DNA from: Clostridium sp. Ade.TY
Lineage (GTDB): Bacteria > Bacillota > Clostridia > Clostridiales > Clostridiaceae
Reading direction: 5' to 3'
Length of the DNA stretch: 64,000 nt
Assembly (NCBI RefSeq): GCF_000498355.1
Contig: NZ_AVSV01000032.1
Span: 23,198 to 87,197 of the forward strand
Positions within the stretch are counted from its first letter, which is position 1; every line of letters begins with the position of its first letter. This document shows, in pieces, positions 17,814 to 27,465 of the stretch. The notes beneath the pieces are model-generated. The model made no database searches and was not told the DNA's origin. It worked only from the letters and a program-made list of their open reading frames with translations. The position numbers and the translations under genes are program-made.

Positions 17814-19667
17814 TTATATTTTCATCTTTGACTGTTTAGTTATATAAGTGGGTACAACTTCCATCATCTTTCGATCTAAAATTTCTTTATCCTCTCTACC
17901 TGCTATAAAAACAAGCTCACTTATATACTTTTTTATATCTTCTATATTAAAATTTCCTGGTTTTGCTACGAATATTTTTTTATTATTAGTTTCTCTTAAA
18001 CCTTCTTCCTCCATTAATAACTCCTCATATAATTTTTCTCCAGGTCTTAATCCTATTTCTTTTATTTCAATATCTTTATTAGAATCAAACCCTGAAAGTT
18101 TTACAAGTTTTAATGCCAAATCATATATCTTTACAGGTTCTCCCATATCAAGCACAAATATTTCTCCTCCTTTTCCATAAGCTCCTGCTTGGATAACAAG
18201 TCTTACAGCTTCTGGAATTAACATAAAATATCTTGTTATTTTTTTATGAGTTAACGTTACTGGACCACCATTTTTTATTTGTTCCTTAAATAAAGGTATT
18301 ACTGATCCATTGCTCCCTAATACATTTCCAAATCTCACCGCAACAAATTCTGTTTCTGAAATTTTATCCATAGCTTGAATAATCATCTCACAAAGCCTTT
18401 TACTAGCTCCCATTATATTTGTTGGGTTAACAGCTTTATCTGTTGATATAAGTACAAATTTATCTACTTTATAAAAACTTGATGCTTCTGCTACATTTAA
18501 AGTTCCAACAACATTATTATTAATTGCTTCTCCTGGATTAGTTTCCATTAAAGGAACATGTTTATGAGCTGCAGCATGAAACACCACATCTGGTTTATAT
18601 TTCTTAAATATTTTATCTATTCTATCTCTATCTCTAACAGAAGCTATTATTGTTTTATGATTAAAATTTTTAAAGTTTCTTTTTAGTTCATTTTCTAAAT
18701 CATAAGCATTATTCTCGTATATATCTAATATTAAAAGTTGCTTTGGTGAGAACTTAATTATTTGTCTACAAAGTTCTGAACCGATTGAGCCCCCTCCTCC
18801 TGTTACTAGTACAATCTTATTTTTTATATAACCTTCAACCCCCTCTTTATCTAGTTTTATTTCATCCCTTTCAAGTAAATCCTTAAGATCCACATCCCTC
18901 ATTCTTTTTAAAGATATCTTTCCTCCAATAATTTCATATATACCTGGTACTATCTTTATACTTGCGGAAGTTTTTTGGCATATTTCAATTATTTCTTTTT
19001 TATCCTTTGCAGATATTTTTGAAATTGCAATAAGTATAGTATCTATATTTAAATTTTTTACTAATTCTTCTATATTTTCTCTTCCACCTAAAACTTTAAT
19101 ACCAGCAACTAAAGTACCTTTTTTTCTTTTATTATCATCAATTATTCCAATAGGCTTCATATTTATATTTTGATTTTTATACATTTCATCAATTACAATA
19201 CGACCACATGACCCTGCCCCTATTACTAATACTCTATTCATTTCCCTTCCTGTTTTAAACTTACCATATGAAGCCATTCTCCTAAATATCCTATATGAAA
19301 GCCTAATACAAACTGTTCCCATGAATATCAATATAGAACTAGATATAATTAAACTATTTGGTATTAAAATATTTATTATGTTATTTAAAATTAAGGTTAT
19401 ACACCCAGCTGTAATACAAGCCATAAGTCCTCTTATAAGTTCATCAATACTTGCATTTTCCCAAATACTTTTATATATTTTAAATATTATAAATATGCCT
19501 ATATAAATCACAATTATTACTGGAATAACCTTTATATAATTCTTTATATATATAGCTGGTATACTTATATCAAACCGTAAAATAAAGCTAAAAAAATATG
19601 AAAGATTAATAACTATAATATCTAAAAATATTAGTACTATCCCTTTATACTTAATAAATTTATGCAA
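17814..19667 (-). CDS. Second membrane nucleotide-sugar 4,6-dehydratase, WbpM/CapD/PglF family
   Basis: The 617-residue protein repeats the layout of the dehydratase at 1.8-3.7 kb: four membrane helices, a Rossmann domain (VIGAGSCG), then an SDR domain (VTGGGGSIGSEL) with NPTNIMGASK, Met in place of Tyr. An in-frame GTG at 19676 abuts the GGGGGAG site, while a TTG at 19667 is correctly spaced and matches the start of the paralogue, so TTG is preferred. It heads the block and likely feeds the aminotransferase 94 bases downstream. Strong similarity to its paralogue suggests duplication. Confidence 0.92.
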   Translation of the reverse strand: MHKFIKYKGIVLIFLDIIVINLSYFFSFILRFDISIPAIYIKNYIKVIPVIIVIYIGIFIIFKIYKSIWENASIDELIRGLMACITAGCITLILNNIINILIPNSLIISSSILIFMGTVCIRLSYRIFRRMASYGKFKTGREMNRVLVIGAGSCGRIVIDEMYKNQNINMKPIGIIDDNKRKKGTLVAGIKVLGGRENIEELVKNLNIDTILIAISKISAKDKKEIIEICQKTSASIKIVPGIYEIIGGKISLKRMRDVDLKDLLERDEIKLDKEGVEGYIKNKIVLVTGGGGSIGSELCRQIIKFSPKQLLILDIYENNAYDLENELKRNFKNFNHKTIIASVRDRDRIDKIFKKYKPDVVFHAAAHKHVPLMETNPGEAINNNVVGTLNVAEASSFYKVDKFVLISTDKAVNPTNIMGASKRLCEMIIQAMDKISETEFVAVRFGNVLGSNGSVIPLFKEQIKNGGPVTLTHKKITRYFMLIPEAVRLVIQAGAYGKGGEIFVLDMGEPVKIYDLALKLVKLSGFDSNKDIEIKEIGLRPGEKLYEELLMEEEGLRETNNKKIFVAKPGNFNIEDIKKYISELVFIAGREDKEILDRKMMEVVPTYITKQSKMKI

Positions 19668-19676
19668 CTTAACCAC

Positions 19677-20174
19677 CTCCCCCTATCTTTCTTTTACTAA
19701 GCTTTCTAAATATTTTGCTAAATTGCTTTCTGTACTCAATAATATCTCTTCTATAATAGGAAATACACCCAAATAATATAGAGCCTTTTTATAATTTTTC
19801 TCTATTGTTTTTAATATCTTTTTTATAATTCCCACATACATATATTTCATTTATCAATTTATTTTCACTTAATTTTTTCAATTAAATATTAGATAATTTT
19901 TACTATTTATTAAATAAAATTTTATTTCTAATTATAAATACTTCTTTTATGAAATTTACATAATAAAATATAACGTAACTTAATCATTAACTTTTTTTCT
20001 TCTAAATCATTATATTATACAAAAATAAAATTTATTCCATAATAAATATCCACTGACTAAGCCTTATGGATCTTCATAAAAAATAAAAAAGAGTCATGAA
20101 ACTTTTAATTTCATAACTCTTTTTATACTTTATTTAAATTTATCTATATACTGAATTTATAATATTGGTTTTAA
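19677..20174. other. Non-coding gap upstream of the second polysaccharide block
   Basis: No gene is supported here. The upper end holds the terminator of the GtrA-containing operon (20086-20125). A TATAAT on the minus strand near 20011-20016 may be the -10 of the block, but its -35 is poor, so the promoter is not assigned firmly. Confidence 0.5.
20086..20125 (-). terminator. Rho-independent terminator after the gtrA-like gene
   Basis: AAAAGAGTTATGAAA pairs with TTTCATGACTCTTTT around a short loop on the minus strand, followed by a T-rich run. It ends the three-gene glycosylation operon about 50 bases after its last stop. Confidence 0.85.
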
Positions 20175-20576
20175 TTATTTTTCTTTGAATGCAAAAAACT
20201 TCATACATATAAATGTAACTGGAACCCCTATTATTGCAGCCAATGCATAAGCAATGAGTTTATCAAATCCCATCATATTAAATACAATTAAAACTATAAT
20301 ATTTTGAATAATAAAGTTTGGTATATAAGATATTGCAAATTTTATAAACTTTTTAAATTCAAGTCTTTCTCTAAATGTAACATAACTATTTAGTATATAT
20401 GAAATAACAAGTGAAGATATATAGCCAACTACAAATGCTACATTCTCATTTAAAAAGCTTGAATATATGTATGAAAATACAACTCCATTAAAAGTATTTA
20501 TTACTCCTATTATTACAAATAATATAAATTCCTTATTAAAAAATATGTTTTTTATTTTTTTTATCAACGTTCCCAT
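20175..20576 (-). CDS. GtrA-family small membrane protein (lipid-linked sugar flippase)
   Basis: The 133-residue protein has four membrane helices and the GtrA pattern FVIIGVINTFNG, SYILNSYVTF and KFAISYIPNF. GtrA proteins are thought to flip undecaprenyl-phosphate sugars. It is the last gene of a trio with a GtrB-like glycosyltransferase and a GT-C membrane protein, the layout of serotype-converting glycosylation cassettes. An ATG at 20582 abuts the ribosome site; the ATG at 20576 has GGGGG 6 bases upstream and is preferred. Confidence 0.9.
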   Translation of the reverse strand: MGTLIKKIKNIFFNKEFILFVIIGVINTFNGVVFSYIYSSFLNENVAFVVGYISSLVISYILNSYVTFRERLEFKKFIKFAISYIPNFIIQNIIVLIVFNMMGFDKLIAYALAAIIGVPVTFICMKFFAFKEK

Positions 20577-20593
20577 AATCATCCCCCTAAGCT

Positions 20594-21565
20594 TTATATA
20601 TCTTTGATATTTTCTCTTTTCCCATCAATTAATGTATCTTTTATAATGAATCTTGGTCTTCTCTTTGTTTCCGTATAAATCTTTCCTATATATTCACCAA
20701 TTACTCCAAGAGATAAAAGCTGGATACCACCAATCATCCATATTGAAGCAGTAAGTGAAGTCCAACCAGCCTGAGCATTCCCCATAAACTTCGAAACAAG
20801 TGAATATATTATTGCAATAAAACTTATTAAAAATATAAAGAATCCTAAGCTTGTTATTATTCTAATTGGTTTTACACTAAATGATGTAATTCCATCCCAT
20901 GCAAATGTAAGCATTTTCTTTAAAGGATATTTTGATTCTCCTGCAAATCTCTCATGTCTTTCATATTCTACAACTGAAAATTTATATCCTATAAGGGGTA
21001 CTATACCTCTTAAGAAAAGATTTGCTTCTTTAAATTCGCTAAGACCTTCAAGAGCTCTCTTGCTCATAAGTCTATAATCAGCATGATTATAAACTACATC
21101 AACGCCAAGTACATTCATAAATTTATAAAATCCAAGGGCTGTTGTTCTCTTAAAAAATGTATCTGTTTCTCTTGATGAACGAACACCATAAACTACATCT
21201 GAACCACTATAATATTCTTCAACAAACTTATCTATAACATCTATATCATCTTGAAGATCTGCATCTAATGATATAGTCATATCTGCATATTCTTTTGCAG
21301 TCATAAGTCCTGCAAGAAGTGCATTTTGGTGTCCTTTATTTCTTGAAAGATTAACTCCTGAAAACATATCATTCTGATTATTTAACTCTTCAATAATGCT
21401 CCAGGTCTTATCCCTTGAACCATCATTTACAAATAATATTTTACTTTCCTTATGTATTAATCCTTTTTCAATCATTGTATTCATTTTTGTTAATAGTCTA
21501 CTGCTAGTTTCATGAAGAACTTCTTCTTCATTGTAACAAGGAATCACTAAATACAATTTATCCAT
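20594..21565 (-). CDS. GtrB/DPM1-like undecaprenyl-phosphate glycosyltransferase
   Basis: The 323-residue protein begins LYLVIPCYNEEEVL, then VNDGSRDKTW, and SLDADLQDD as the metal-binding DxD, followed by two C-terminal membrane helices (about 230-290) and the tail EYIGKIYTETKRRPRF. This is the standard GtrB/YkoT architecture. It should make undecaprenyl-phosphate glucose or a similar lipid-linked sugar on the cytoplasmic face for use by the GT-C protein encoded just upstream. GGAGG precedes the ATG. Confidence 0.93.
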   Translation of the reverse strand: MDKLYLVIPCYNEEEVLHETSSRLLTKMNTMIEKGLIHKESKILFVNDGSRDKTWSIIEELNNQNDMFSGVNLSRNKGHQNALLAGLMTAKEYADMTISLDADLQDDIDVIDKFVEEYYSGSDVVYGVRSSRETDTFFKRTTALGFYKFMNVLGVDVVYNHADYRLMSKRALEGLSEFKEANLFLRGIVPLIGYKFSVVEYERHERFAGESKYPLKKMLTFAWDGITSFSVKPIRIITSLGFFIFLISFIAIIYSLVSKFMGNAQAGWTSLTASIWMIGGIQLLSLGVIGEYIGKIYTETKRRPRFIIKDTLIDGKRENIKDI

Positions 21566-21587
21566 TTATATTCCTCCGTATCTTAGT

Positions 21588-23120
21588 TTAATTATTTAAA
21601 TCTTTTTTCCTAAATAATAAGTATTTATTTATTTTCCCCTCAAAAAATTGTTCCTTTTGTGATATTAACTCATATTTATCCCAAATATACTTTGATTTAA
21701 TATCTTTTAATGTTTTGTTATGATTTATCTTAATTAAAACATAATCAGTTATACCTTCTTTTATATAACGATTTTGTTCATTTATATTTTCCGGGAATTT
21801 TTTGTATGGTATATTTTGAATTTCAAAATACTTAATATTAGGAGTTATTCCAGTAGTTAAATATAACCCATTATCCAAATTCCCATAATTTAACAATGTA
21901 GCATTAGGAGTTTCATTTATGATTTCTGCAAACTTATATTGAAATAAATCATTTTTATTCATTTTTAACATATAAGTATTATGGTTATATTTTAAAGTTA
22001 TTGGAATTAATATAATAGTTAAAACTATTCCAATAAATATACACTTATATTTAGTCATATCTTTAATAAATGTTCTATTTAATAAACTTATACTGACTAG
22101 TATACCAAATATAACAAATGGAGCAAAAATAAAGAAATAATATTTATATCCTCTTCCCCCAATGTATACAAACACAATTGTAGTAAATATTATAACAACA
22201 AATGAAACTTTTCCTATTATACTTTTTATTAACTTATTTGAAATTAAAGTATATAGTCCTCCTATTATTGTTAATATACTATAAATAGGATTTTGAACCA
22301 CTCCTTTGTATATACTTTTTAAAATAAACTTTATTTTTTTTAATAATCCATAATTCACTGTATAAGAATCTAAATTTATAAATATGTAAGCGTTAATCCA
22401 ATCTCTTATCGCTCCATTTATTCCAAAGTATATAACCCATGGAATTGTTGCTAAAAACATTCCAATCAAAAATATAAAACATCCTTTTATACCCTCTATA
22501 AATTTCTTATTAATTATAGACGATATAAAAATCATCATCATCCATCCAAACCCAAACCCTAACAATGAATATTTTATCCAAAGTACACATCCAGCTAAAA
22601 ATCCATTTAACAATATAATTTTACTATTCATTGGATTTGGATAATCATATTTAAAATATTTAAGTAAATAATATAAACTTATAATAATCATTGGAATAAC
22701 AAATTCCTCTGCACTATCCCCATGCGAAAAATTTATCAAATTTAATACTATTGCTGATATTATAGGTAATACTATATATGAATATTTTTTATCATAATAA
22801 AGATTAATTATTTTGCTACAAAAAAATAAAAATATAGTGAAAAATATAACTTCAAATATATATACACCTAAAAATGTATCATTTGATATTAAATAAGCTA
22901 AACCATGTATAAAATATAAAAGCGGTCCTTTTTGCTCAAATAAATCTCTATATAACACTTTTCCATTCATCATACCTTTACCCATAGTAAAAAAAGCATT
23001 TGAATCTACCCAATCATTAATAGGATAAAGAGGGGATGATTTTGTACATATAAATAAAAATATAGCTGCTATACATAAACTATAAATAACCATAAATTTA
23101 TTTTCATTTGTTTTACTCAT
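21588..23120 (-). CDS. GT-C type membrane glycosyltransferase (ArnT/GtrC-like)
   Basis: The 510-residue protein has about 11 membrane helices and a soluble C-terminal part of about 100 residues. Near residues 36-60 it reads DWVDSNAF then DLFEQKGP, an acidic first extracytoplasmic loop as in GT-C enzymes that use polyprenyl-phosphate sugars. As the first gene of the trio with GtrB- and GtrA-like proteins it is the likely final transferase that decorates a surface polymer outside the membrane. Acceptor unknown; possibly teichoic acid or one of the polysaccharides encoded nearby. Confidence 0.8.
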   Translation of the reverse strand: MSKTNENKFMVIYSLCIAAIFLFICTKSSPLYPINDWVDSNAFFTMGKGMMNGKVLYRDLFEQKGPLLYFIHGLAYLISNDTFLGVYIFEVIFFTIFLFFCSKIINLYYDKKYSYIVLPIISAIVLNLINFSHGDSAEEFVIPMIIISLYYLLKYFKYDYPNPMNSKIILLNGFLAGCVLWIKYSLLGFGFGWMMMIFISSIINKKFIEGIKGCFIFLIGMFLATIPWVIYFGINGAIRDWINAYIFINLDSYTVNYGLLKKIKFILKSIYKGVVQNPIYSILTIIGGLYTLISNKLIKSIIGKVSFVVIIFTTIVFVYIGGRGYKYYFFIFAPFVIFGILVSISLLNRTFIKDMTKYKCIFIGIVLTIILIPITLKYNHNTYMLKMNKNDLFQYKFAEIINETPNATLLNYGNLDNGLYLTTGITPNIKYFEIQNIPYKKFPENINEQNRYIKEGITDYVLIKINHNKTLKDIKSKYIWDKYELISQKEQFFEGKINKYLLFRKKDLNN

Positions 23121-23241
23121 TTAAGAATCTCCTTAACTTTATATACTTTATTTATTTATATATTGCCCATTTTTATCAAAATAAAGCATATTTTAGTTAA
23201 TTATTCTTAGAATAAATTAAAACATGTTTTTATAATAGTTT

Positions 23242-23281
23242 AAAAATGATATGAGATACCATTTATCTCATATCATTTTTT
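23242..23281 (-). terminator. Rho-independent terminator after the UDP-GlcNAc 2-epimerase gene
   Basis: A 15-bp perfect stem (AAAAATGATATGAGA with TCTCATATCATTTTT) and a 9-base loop. It is A/T flanked on both sides, so it can work in both directions, and it separates the epimerase from the Gtr-like operon. Confidence 0.88.
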
Positions 23282-23296
23282 GTACTTTATATTAAG

Positions 23297-24421
23297 TTAC
23301 TTAGAAAAATGATTACTTATTATATCTAATATTTTTATACATGCCTTTCCATCTCCATATGGATTCTCTGCATGTGCCATTTCCTTGTAAGCTTCTTCAT
23401 CAAGTAAAAGCTTCTTAGCTTCTTCATAAATTTTTTCTGTTTCGATTCCTGCAAGCTTAATTGTTCCTGCTTCAACGGCTTCTGGTCTTTCTGTTTCTGT
23501 TCTAAGAACCATTACTGGTTTACCAAGTGTTGGTGCTTCTTCTTGAATTCCACCTGAATCTGTCATTATAAGCTTAACTCTTGACATAAGATTTGCAAAT
23601 TCAACATATTCAAGAGGTTCTATTAAGAATACTCTTCCTGCATATTTATCAAAATATTTATGAGCTAATTCCCTTATTGCAGGATTCTTATGCATTGGGA
23701 ATATAACTTCTACTCTTTCATCTTCTTCAATAAGCTTAATCATTGCTTTGAAGATGTTCTCCATTGGCTCTCCCCAGTTTTCTCTTCTGTGAGTTGTAAG
23801 TAATATTACATTTTTATTTTTATAATCTATATCATTTAATATTTGTTGTTCAAACATTAATGTATCATCAATTACACTAAGTAATGCATCAATTACCGTA
23901 TTTCCTGTAATGAATATTTTTTCCTCTGATACACCTTCTCTTAAAAGATTAGCTTTATTTGTCTTTGTTGGTGCAAAGTGAAGTGTTGTTATTGCACCTG
24001 TAAGCTTTCTGTTTGCTTCTTCTGGAAATGGTGAATATATGTCATATGTTCTAAGTCCAGCTTCTACGTGTCCTACTGGAACTTGATTGTAAAATGCAGC
24101 AAGTGCTCCATTTAAAGTTGTTGAAGTATCTCCGTGAACCAATACTATATCTGGCTGACATTTTTTAATTACTTCATCTACTCCTTTTAAAACTTTACTT
24201 GATATATCAACTATTGTTTGTCCATGCGCCATTATATCAAGATCATAATCTTGATGAACATCAAATATTTCAAGTACTGTATCAAGCATTTCTCTATGCT
24301 GCGCTGTTACACATACTATTGACTCAAATCTATCATCTTTTTCAAGTGCCTTAACTAATGGACACATTTTTATTCCTTCAGGTCTAGTTCCAAAAACTGA
24401 TAATACCTTTATTTTTCTCAT
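23297..24421 (-). CDS. wecB: UDP-N-acetylglucosamine 2-epimerase (non-hydrolysing)
   Basis: The 374-residue protein opens KVLSVFGTRPEGIKMCP, then VCVTAQHREMLD, VHGDTSTTL, GHVEAGLRT, TTHRRENWG and TDSGGIQEEA, all WecB/MnaA landmarks. It interconverts UDP-GlcNAc and UDP-ManNAc, giving ManNAc for teichoic acid linkage units or capsule. It has its own terminator, so it is expressed apart from the following glycosylation operon. Length is standard. The gene is also called mnaA in Firmicutes. Confidence 0.96.
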   Translation of the reverse strand: MRKIKVLSVFGTRPEGIKMCPLVKALEKDDRFESIVCVTAQHREMLDTVLEIFDVHQDYDLDIMAHGQTIVDISSKVLKGVDEVIKKCQPDIVLVHGDTSTTLNGALAAFYNQVPVGHVEAGLRTYDIYSPFPEEANRKLTGAITTLHFAPTKTNKANLLREGVSEEKIFITGNTVIDALLSVIDDTLMFEQQILNDIDYKNKNVILLTTHRRENWGEPMENIFKAMIKLIEEDERVEVIFPMHKNPAIRELAHKYFDKYAGRVFLIEPLEYVEFANLMSRVKLIMTDSGGIQEEAPTLGKPVMVLRTETERPEAVEAGTIKLAGIETEKIYEEAKKLLLDEEAYKEMAHAENPYGDGKACIKILDIISNHFSK

Positions 24422-24910
24422 ATTAACATACCATCCTTTAAAATGTAGCCTAAACTATTAATTAATATTAAAATTAATGCTTAAAATTGCTATTCTTCTC
24501 ATTTATATTTTTAAAATTATATTTATTTAAATCATTTTTACTTTTCTTAATTATATTTATGTAACTTATAATTTATCTTTAGCTAATATGCTTAACTTAA
24601 GTATTTAAATATAAATCTCTAAGCTAAGCATTTACTTTTTAATTATTACCAACATTAAAAATTTCTAGTCTACTAATACCAACTATCAATTTCCAATAAT
24701 AAACTACTATTTATCACTTACAATACATTATTGATTATTATATTACTAAATAAAATATTTTAATACGATTCTAATATTTCATTATTTATAAAGCAATATT
24801 TTAATTAAGTGCTTTTACTCCACTAAGTGAAACGAGCTTCAATCCTTTATAAAATATTATTTAATAAATAATAGAATTACTTACAATCCTGTATTCAAAC
24901 TTCATCAAGT

Positions 24911-25009
24911 TAAATTTAGATTATATTTAAATTTTGCACTTAATAATATTTGAATGAAAAACTAATATTTCATCGTTTCTGTAATAAATATCAATAAAAA
25001 TCTAAGATG
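24911..25009. repeat. Intergenic repeat, copy 1 (direct)
   Basis: Shares with copy 2 a long near-identical core that includes TTTGCACTTAATAATATTTG, GAATGAAAAACTA and AAAAATCTAAGATG. Differences are a few substitutions and a gap of about ten bases near the start. Confidence 0.8.
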
Positions 25010-25190
25010 CCGTAAATAAAACAAAATACGACTATTTTATTCAAAATCATACAATCACTTTACTATTTGAGCCTCAATCTTTGTCTACTATTTTATATAT
25101 TAGTGAGATTATATATTCTTAAATTAGAATATTTCAATGAGATTCCATTCAAACTTACACTCTCACTCCGGTATTCGAGCCTAACCAAAT

Positions 25191-25298
25191 TAAACTTAGA
25201 TTATTTAGATTATATTTAAATTTTGCACTTAATAATATTTGAATGAAAAACTAGAATTTCATTGTTTCTGTAATAAATATTAATAAAAATCTAAGATG
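25191..25298. repeat. Intergenic repeat, copy 2 (direct)
   Basis: Same core as copy 1 with an extra TTATTTAGA-like duplication near 25201-25210. Ends in AAAAATCTAAGATG followed directly by the AGTGAAACGAG motif. Confidence 0.8.
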
Positions 25299-25322
25299 TC
25301 TGAGTGAAACGAGTTTCGAATA

Positions 25323-25403
25323 TTTTATTAATATTTATGTAGGAAACAATAGAAATTCTATTTGATATTCAACGTTATTATAGCAAAATTTAAAATATAA
25401 TCT
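25323..25403. repeat. Intergenic repeat, imperfect inverted copy
   Basis: Reverse-complement alignment to copy 2 is visible through TTATTAATATTTAT, GAAACAATAGAAATTCTA and CAAAATTTAAAATATAATCT. With copy 2 it could form a long imperfect hairpin whose loop contains GTGAAACGAGTTTCG. Confidence 0.6.
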
Positions 25404-25423
25404 TTTAAACTTCTAATTTAATA

Positions 25424-27022
25424 CTATTCCTCAGATTTTCCTACATCAGATAGTACCACCCCAGGATTGTGCTCTAATGCCCAACTAATTCCCCAAGTGT
25501 TTTGGAATATAAGTAAGTTTCTATCTTTTAAGTCTTTTACTTTCTTTGTATCTGATGTTAAGTTTAACTTATCAACATCTATGTTAGCATCACTTTCAAT
25601 CCATCTAACAAATCTGTATGGTAATCTTTCCATCTTTATATCAACATTATATTCATTCTTAAGTCTATATTCTAATACTTCAAATTGAAGCACACCAACA
25701 ACCCCAACTATTATCTCTTCCATACCAATGTGAAGTTCTTTAAATACTTGGATTGCTCCTTCTTGTGCTATTTGAGTAACCCCTTTAATGAATTGCTTTC
25801 TCTTCATTGTATCAACTGGTCTAACTCTAGCATAATGTTCTGGTGCGAAAGCTGGTATTCCTTCAAATTTAAATTTCTTTGATGGGGTACAGATAGTATC
25901 TCCAATTGAGAACATACCTGGATCAAATACCCCTATAATATCTCCTGCATAAGCTTCTTCAACTATTTCTCTGTCTTGAGCCATAAATTGTTGTGGTTGA
26001 GTAAGTTTAATCTTTTTATTTTGTTGCATATGGAAATAATCTTTTCCTGCTTCAAACTTACCTGAACATATTCTCATAAATGCAATTCTATCTCTATGAG
26101 CTTTATTCATATTTGCTTGTATTTTAAATACGAAAGCTGAGAATTTATCATCAAATGGATCTACATCTCCAATACTTGATTTTCTTCCAATTGGTGATGT
26201 TGTCATTTCTAAGAAATGTTCTAAGAAAGGTTCAACCCCAAAGTTTGTAAGAGCTGATCCAAAAAATACTGGAGTAAGTTCTCCAGCTCTTACTTTCTCT
26301 ACATCAAATTCATCTCCTGCTATATCAAGAAGCTCTATATCTTCCATTAGTTTTTCATGAAGTGCTTCTCCTAATATTTCTTTAAATTTAGGATCATCAA
26401 CATCTCCATCTATTGCTTCAACTTCCTTTTGTCCGTGAGCTCCACCTGTAAATGCTATAATTCTCTTATTATCTCTTTCGTATACACCTTTAAATTCTTT
26501 ACCTGAACCTATTGGCCAGTTCATTGGATATGTTTTAATTCCAAGTTCATTTTCAATGTCTTCTAATAATTGGAATGGATCTTGCGCTTCTCTATCCATC
26601 TTATTTACAAAAGTGAATATTGGCATTTCTCTTAATGCACAAACATGGAATAATTTTTTTGTTTGATCCTCTACCCCTTTAGCTGCGTCAACAACCATTA
26701 CTGCTGAATCTGCTGCCATAAGAGTTCTATATGTATCCTCTGAGAAGTCTTGGTGACCTGGAGTATCTAATATGTTTATACAGTGTCCACCATAGTTAAA
26801 TTGCATAACTGATGATGTTACAGAGATACCTCTTTGTTTTTCAATTTCCATCCAGTCAGATACTGCGTGTTTTGAAGCTTTTCTTGCTTTTACTGAACCT
26901 GCAAGTCTTATAGCTCCTCCGTATAATAAGAATTTTTCTGTTAATGTTGTCTTACCTGCATCTGGGTGAGAAATTATTGCAAAGGTTCTTCTTTTTTCTA
27001 TTTCTTTTCTAAAATCAGCCAA
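25424..27022 (-). CDS. prfC: Peptide chain release factor 3
   Basis: The 532-residue GTPase has the G1 motif SHPDAGKTTL, DTPGHQDF (G3), NKMDREAQDP (G4) and the RF3-specific YPMNWPIGSG segment, followed by domains II and III. RF3 removes RF1 or RF2 from the ribosome after termination. The start is a TTG at 27022, with GGAGG 7 bases upstream. It is not in an operon with neighbours. An extended -10 box lies about 90 bases upstream. Length and motifs are standard. Confidence 0.97.
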   Translation of the reverse strand: MADFRKEIEKRRTFAIISHPDAGKTTLTEKFLLYGGAIRLAGSVKARKASKHAVSDWMEIEKQRGISVTSSVMQFNYGGHCINILDTPGHQDFSEDTYRTLMAADSAVMVVDAAKGVEDQTKKLFHVCALREMPIFTFVNKMDREAQDPFQLLEDIENELGIKTYPMNWPIGSGKEFKGVYERDNKRIIAFTGGAHGQKEVEAIDGDVDDPKFKEILGEALHEKLMEDIELLDIAGDEFDVEKVRAGELTPVFFGSALTNFGVEPFLEHFLEMTTSPIGRKSSIGDVDPFDDKFSAFVFKIQANMNKAHRDRIAFMRICSGKFEAGKDYFHMQQNKKIKLTQPQQFMAQDREIVEEAYAGDIIGVFDPGMFSIGDTICTPSKKFKFEGIPAFAPEHYARVRPVDTMKRKQFIKGVTQIAQEGAIQVFKELHIGMEEIIVGVVGVLQFEVLEYRLKNEYNVDIKMERLPYRFVRWIESDANIDVDKLNLTSDTKKVKDLKDRNLLIFQNTWGISWALEHNPGVVLSDVGKSEE

Positions 27023-27106
27023 GATATTTCCTCCTTATATATTAATAGTACTTTTTTATTTCTATATTAAAATTTATGTTATCTATATTATTACAATCTA
27101 CCCTCG

Positions 27107-27115
27107 ATTATAACA
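27107..27115 (-). promoter_or_regulatory. Probable extended -10 promoter of prfC
   Basis: On the minus strand TGTTATAAT gives a perfect TATAAT with a TGn extension about 85-90 bases before the prfC start. No consensus -35 is visible. Confidence 0.5.
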
Positions 27116-27465
27116 TAGTTACAGGCTCAATGTACATAACTTAAAAACCCTTATTTAATTTTAATTTTTTCTCTAATTTATTGTAAATATACCAATTCTT
27201 TTAATTTTCCAATCTTTCATTTCTTTCATTAACAATTTTATTTATATGTTCCCTATTTAAACTAATTTTTATTTTTTTGAATTTAATGCAAGCTAATCAG
27301 TAATAAGTATTCTATTCTTATTTAAAATAATATCTTTAATACACTTTTTCTTAAAACTTAATGCATTTAAAAATCTACCATTTATAATTACTAATCTTGT
27401 AATCATAATAATGTCCTATTAATCATAATATTTATGGAATATATTATTGATTGGATGTGAATATT

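Larger units (their letters stand above)
24422..25423. other. One-kilobase gene-free region with a repeated element
   Basis: No credible reading frame exists on either strand. The region holds a roughly 100-bp element in two direct copies (24911-25009 and 25191-25298) and one imperfect inverted copy (25323-25403), plus the 11-mer AGTGAAACGAG at 24825-24835 and 25303-25313. Confidence 0.7.

Noticed and set aside
6505..19676. Full phosphonate biosynthesis locus
   Set aside because: No PEP mutase or phosphonopyruvate decarboxylase motif is present in any frame of the block, so only a PntC-like pair is claimed.
25140..25200. tRNA-like segment (GGTATTCGAGCC resembles a T-arm)
   Set aside because: No acceptor stem, anticodon arm or CCA end could be matched around it.
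24800..25410. CRISPR array
   Set aside because: The repeats are about 100 bp, only three, of unequal spacing and partly inverted; no cas genes are present.
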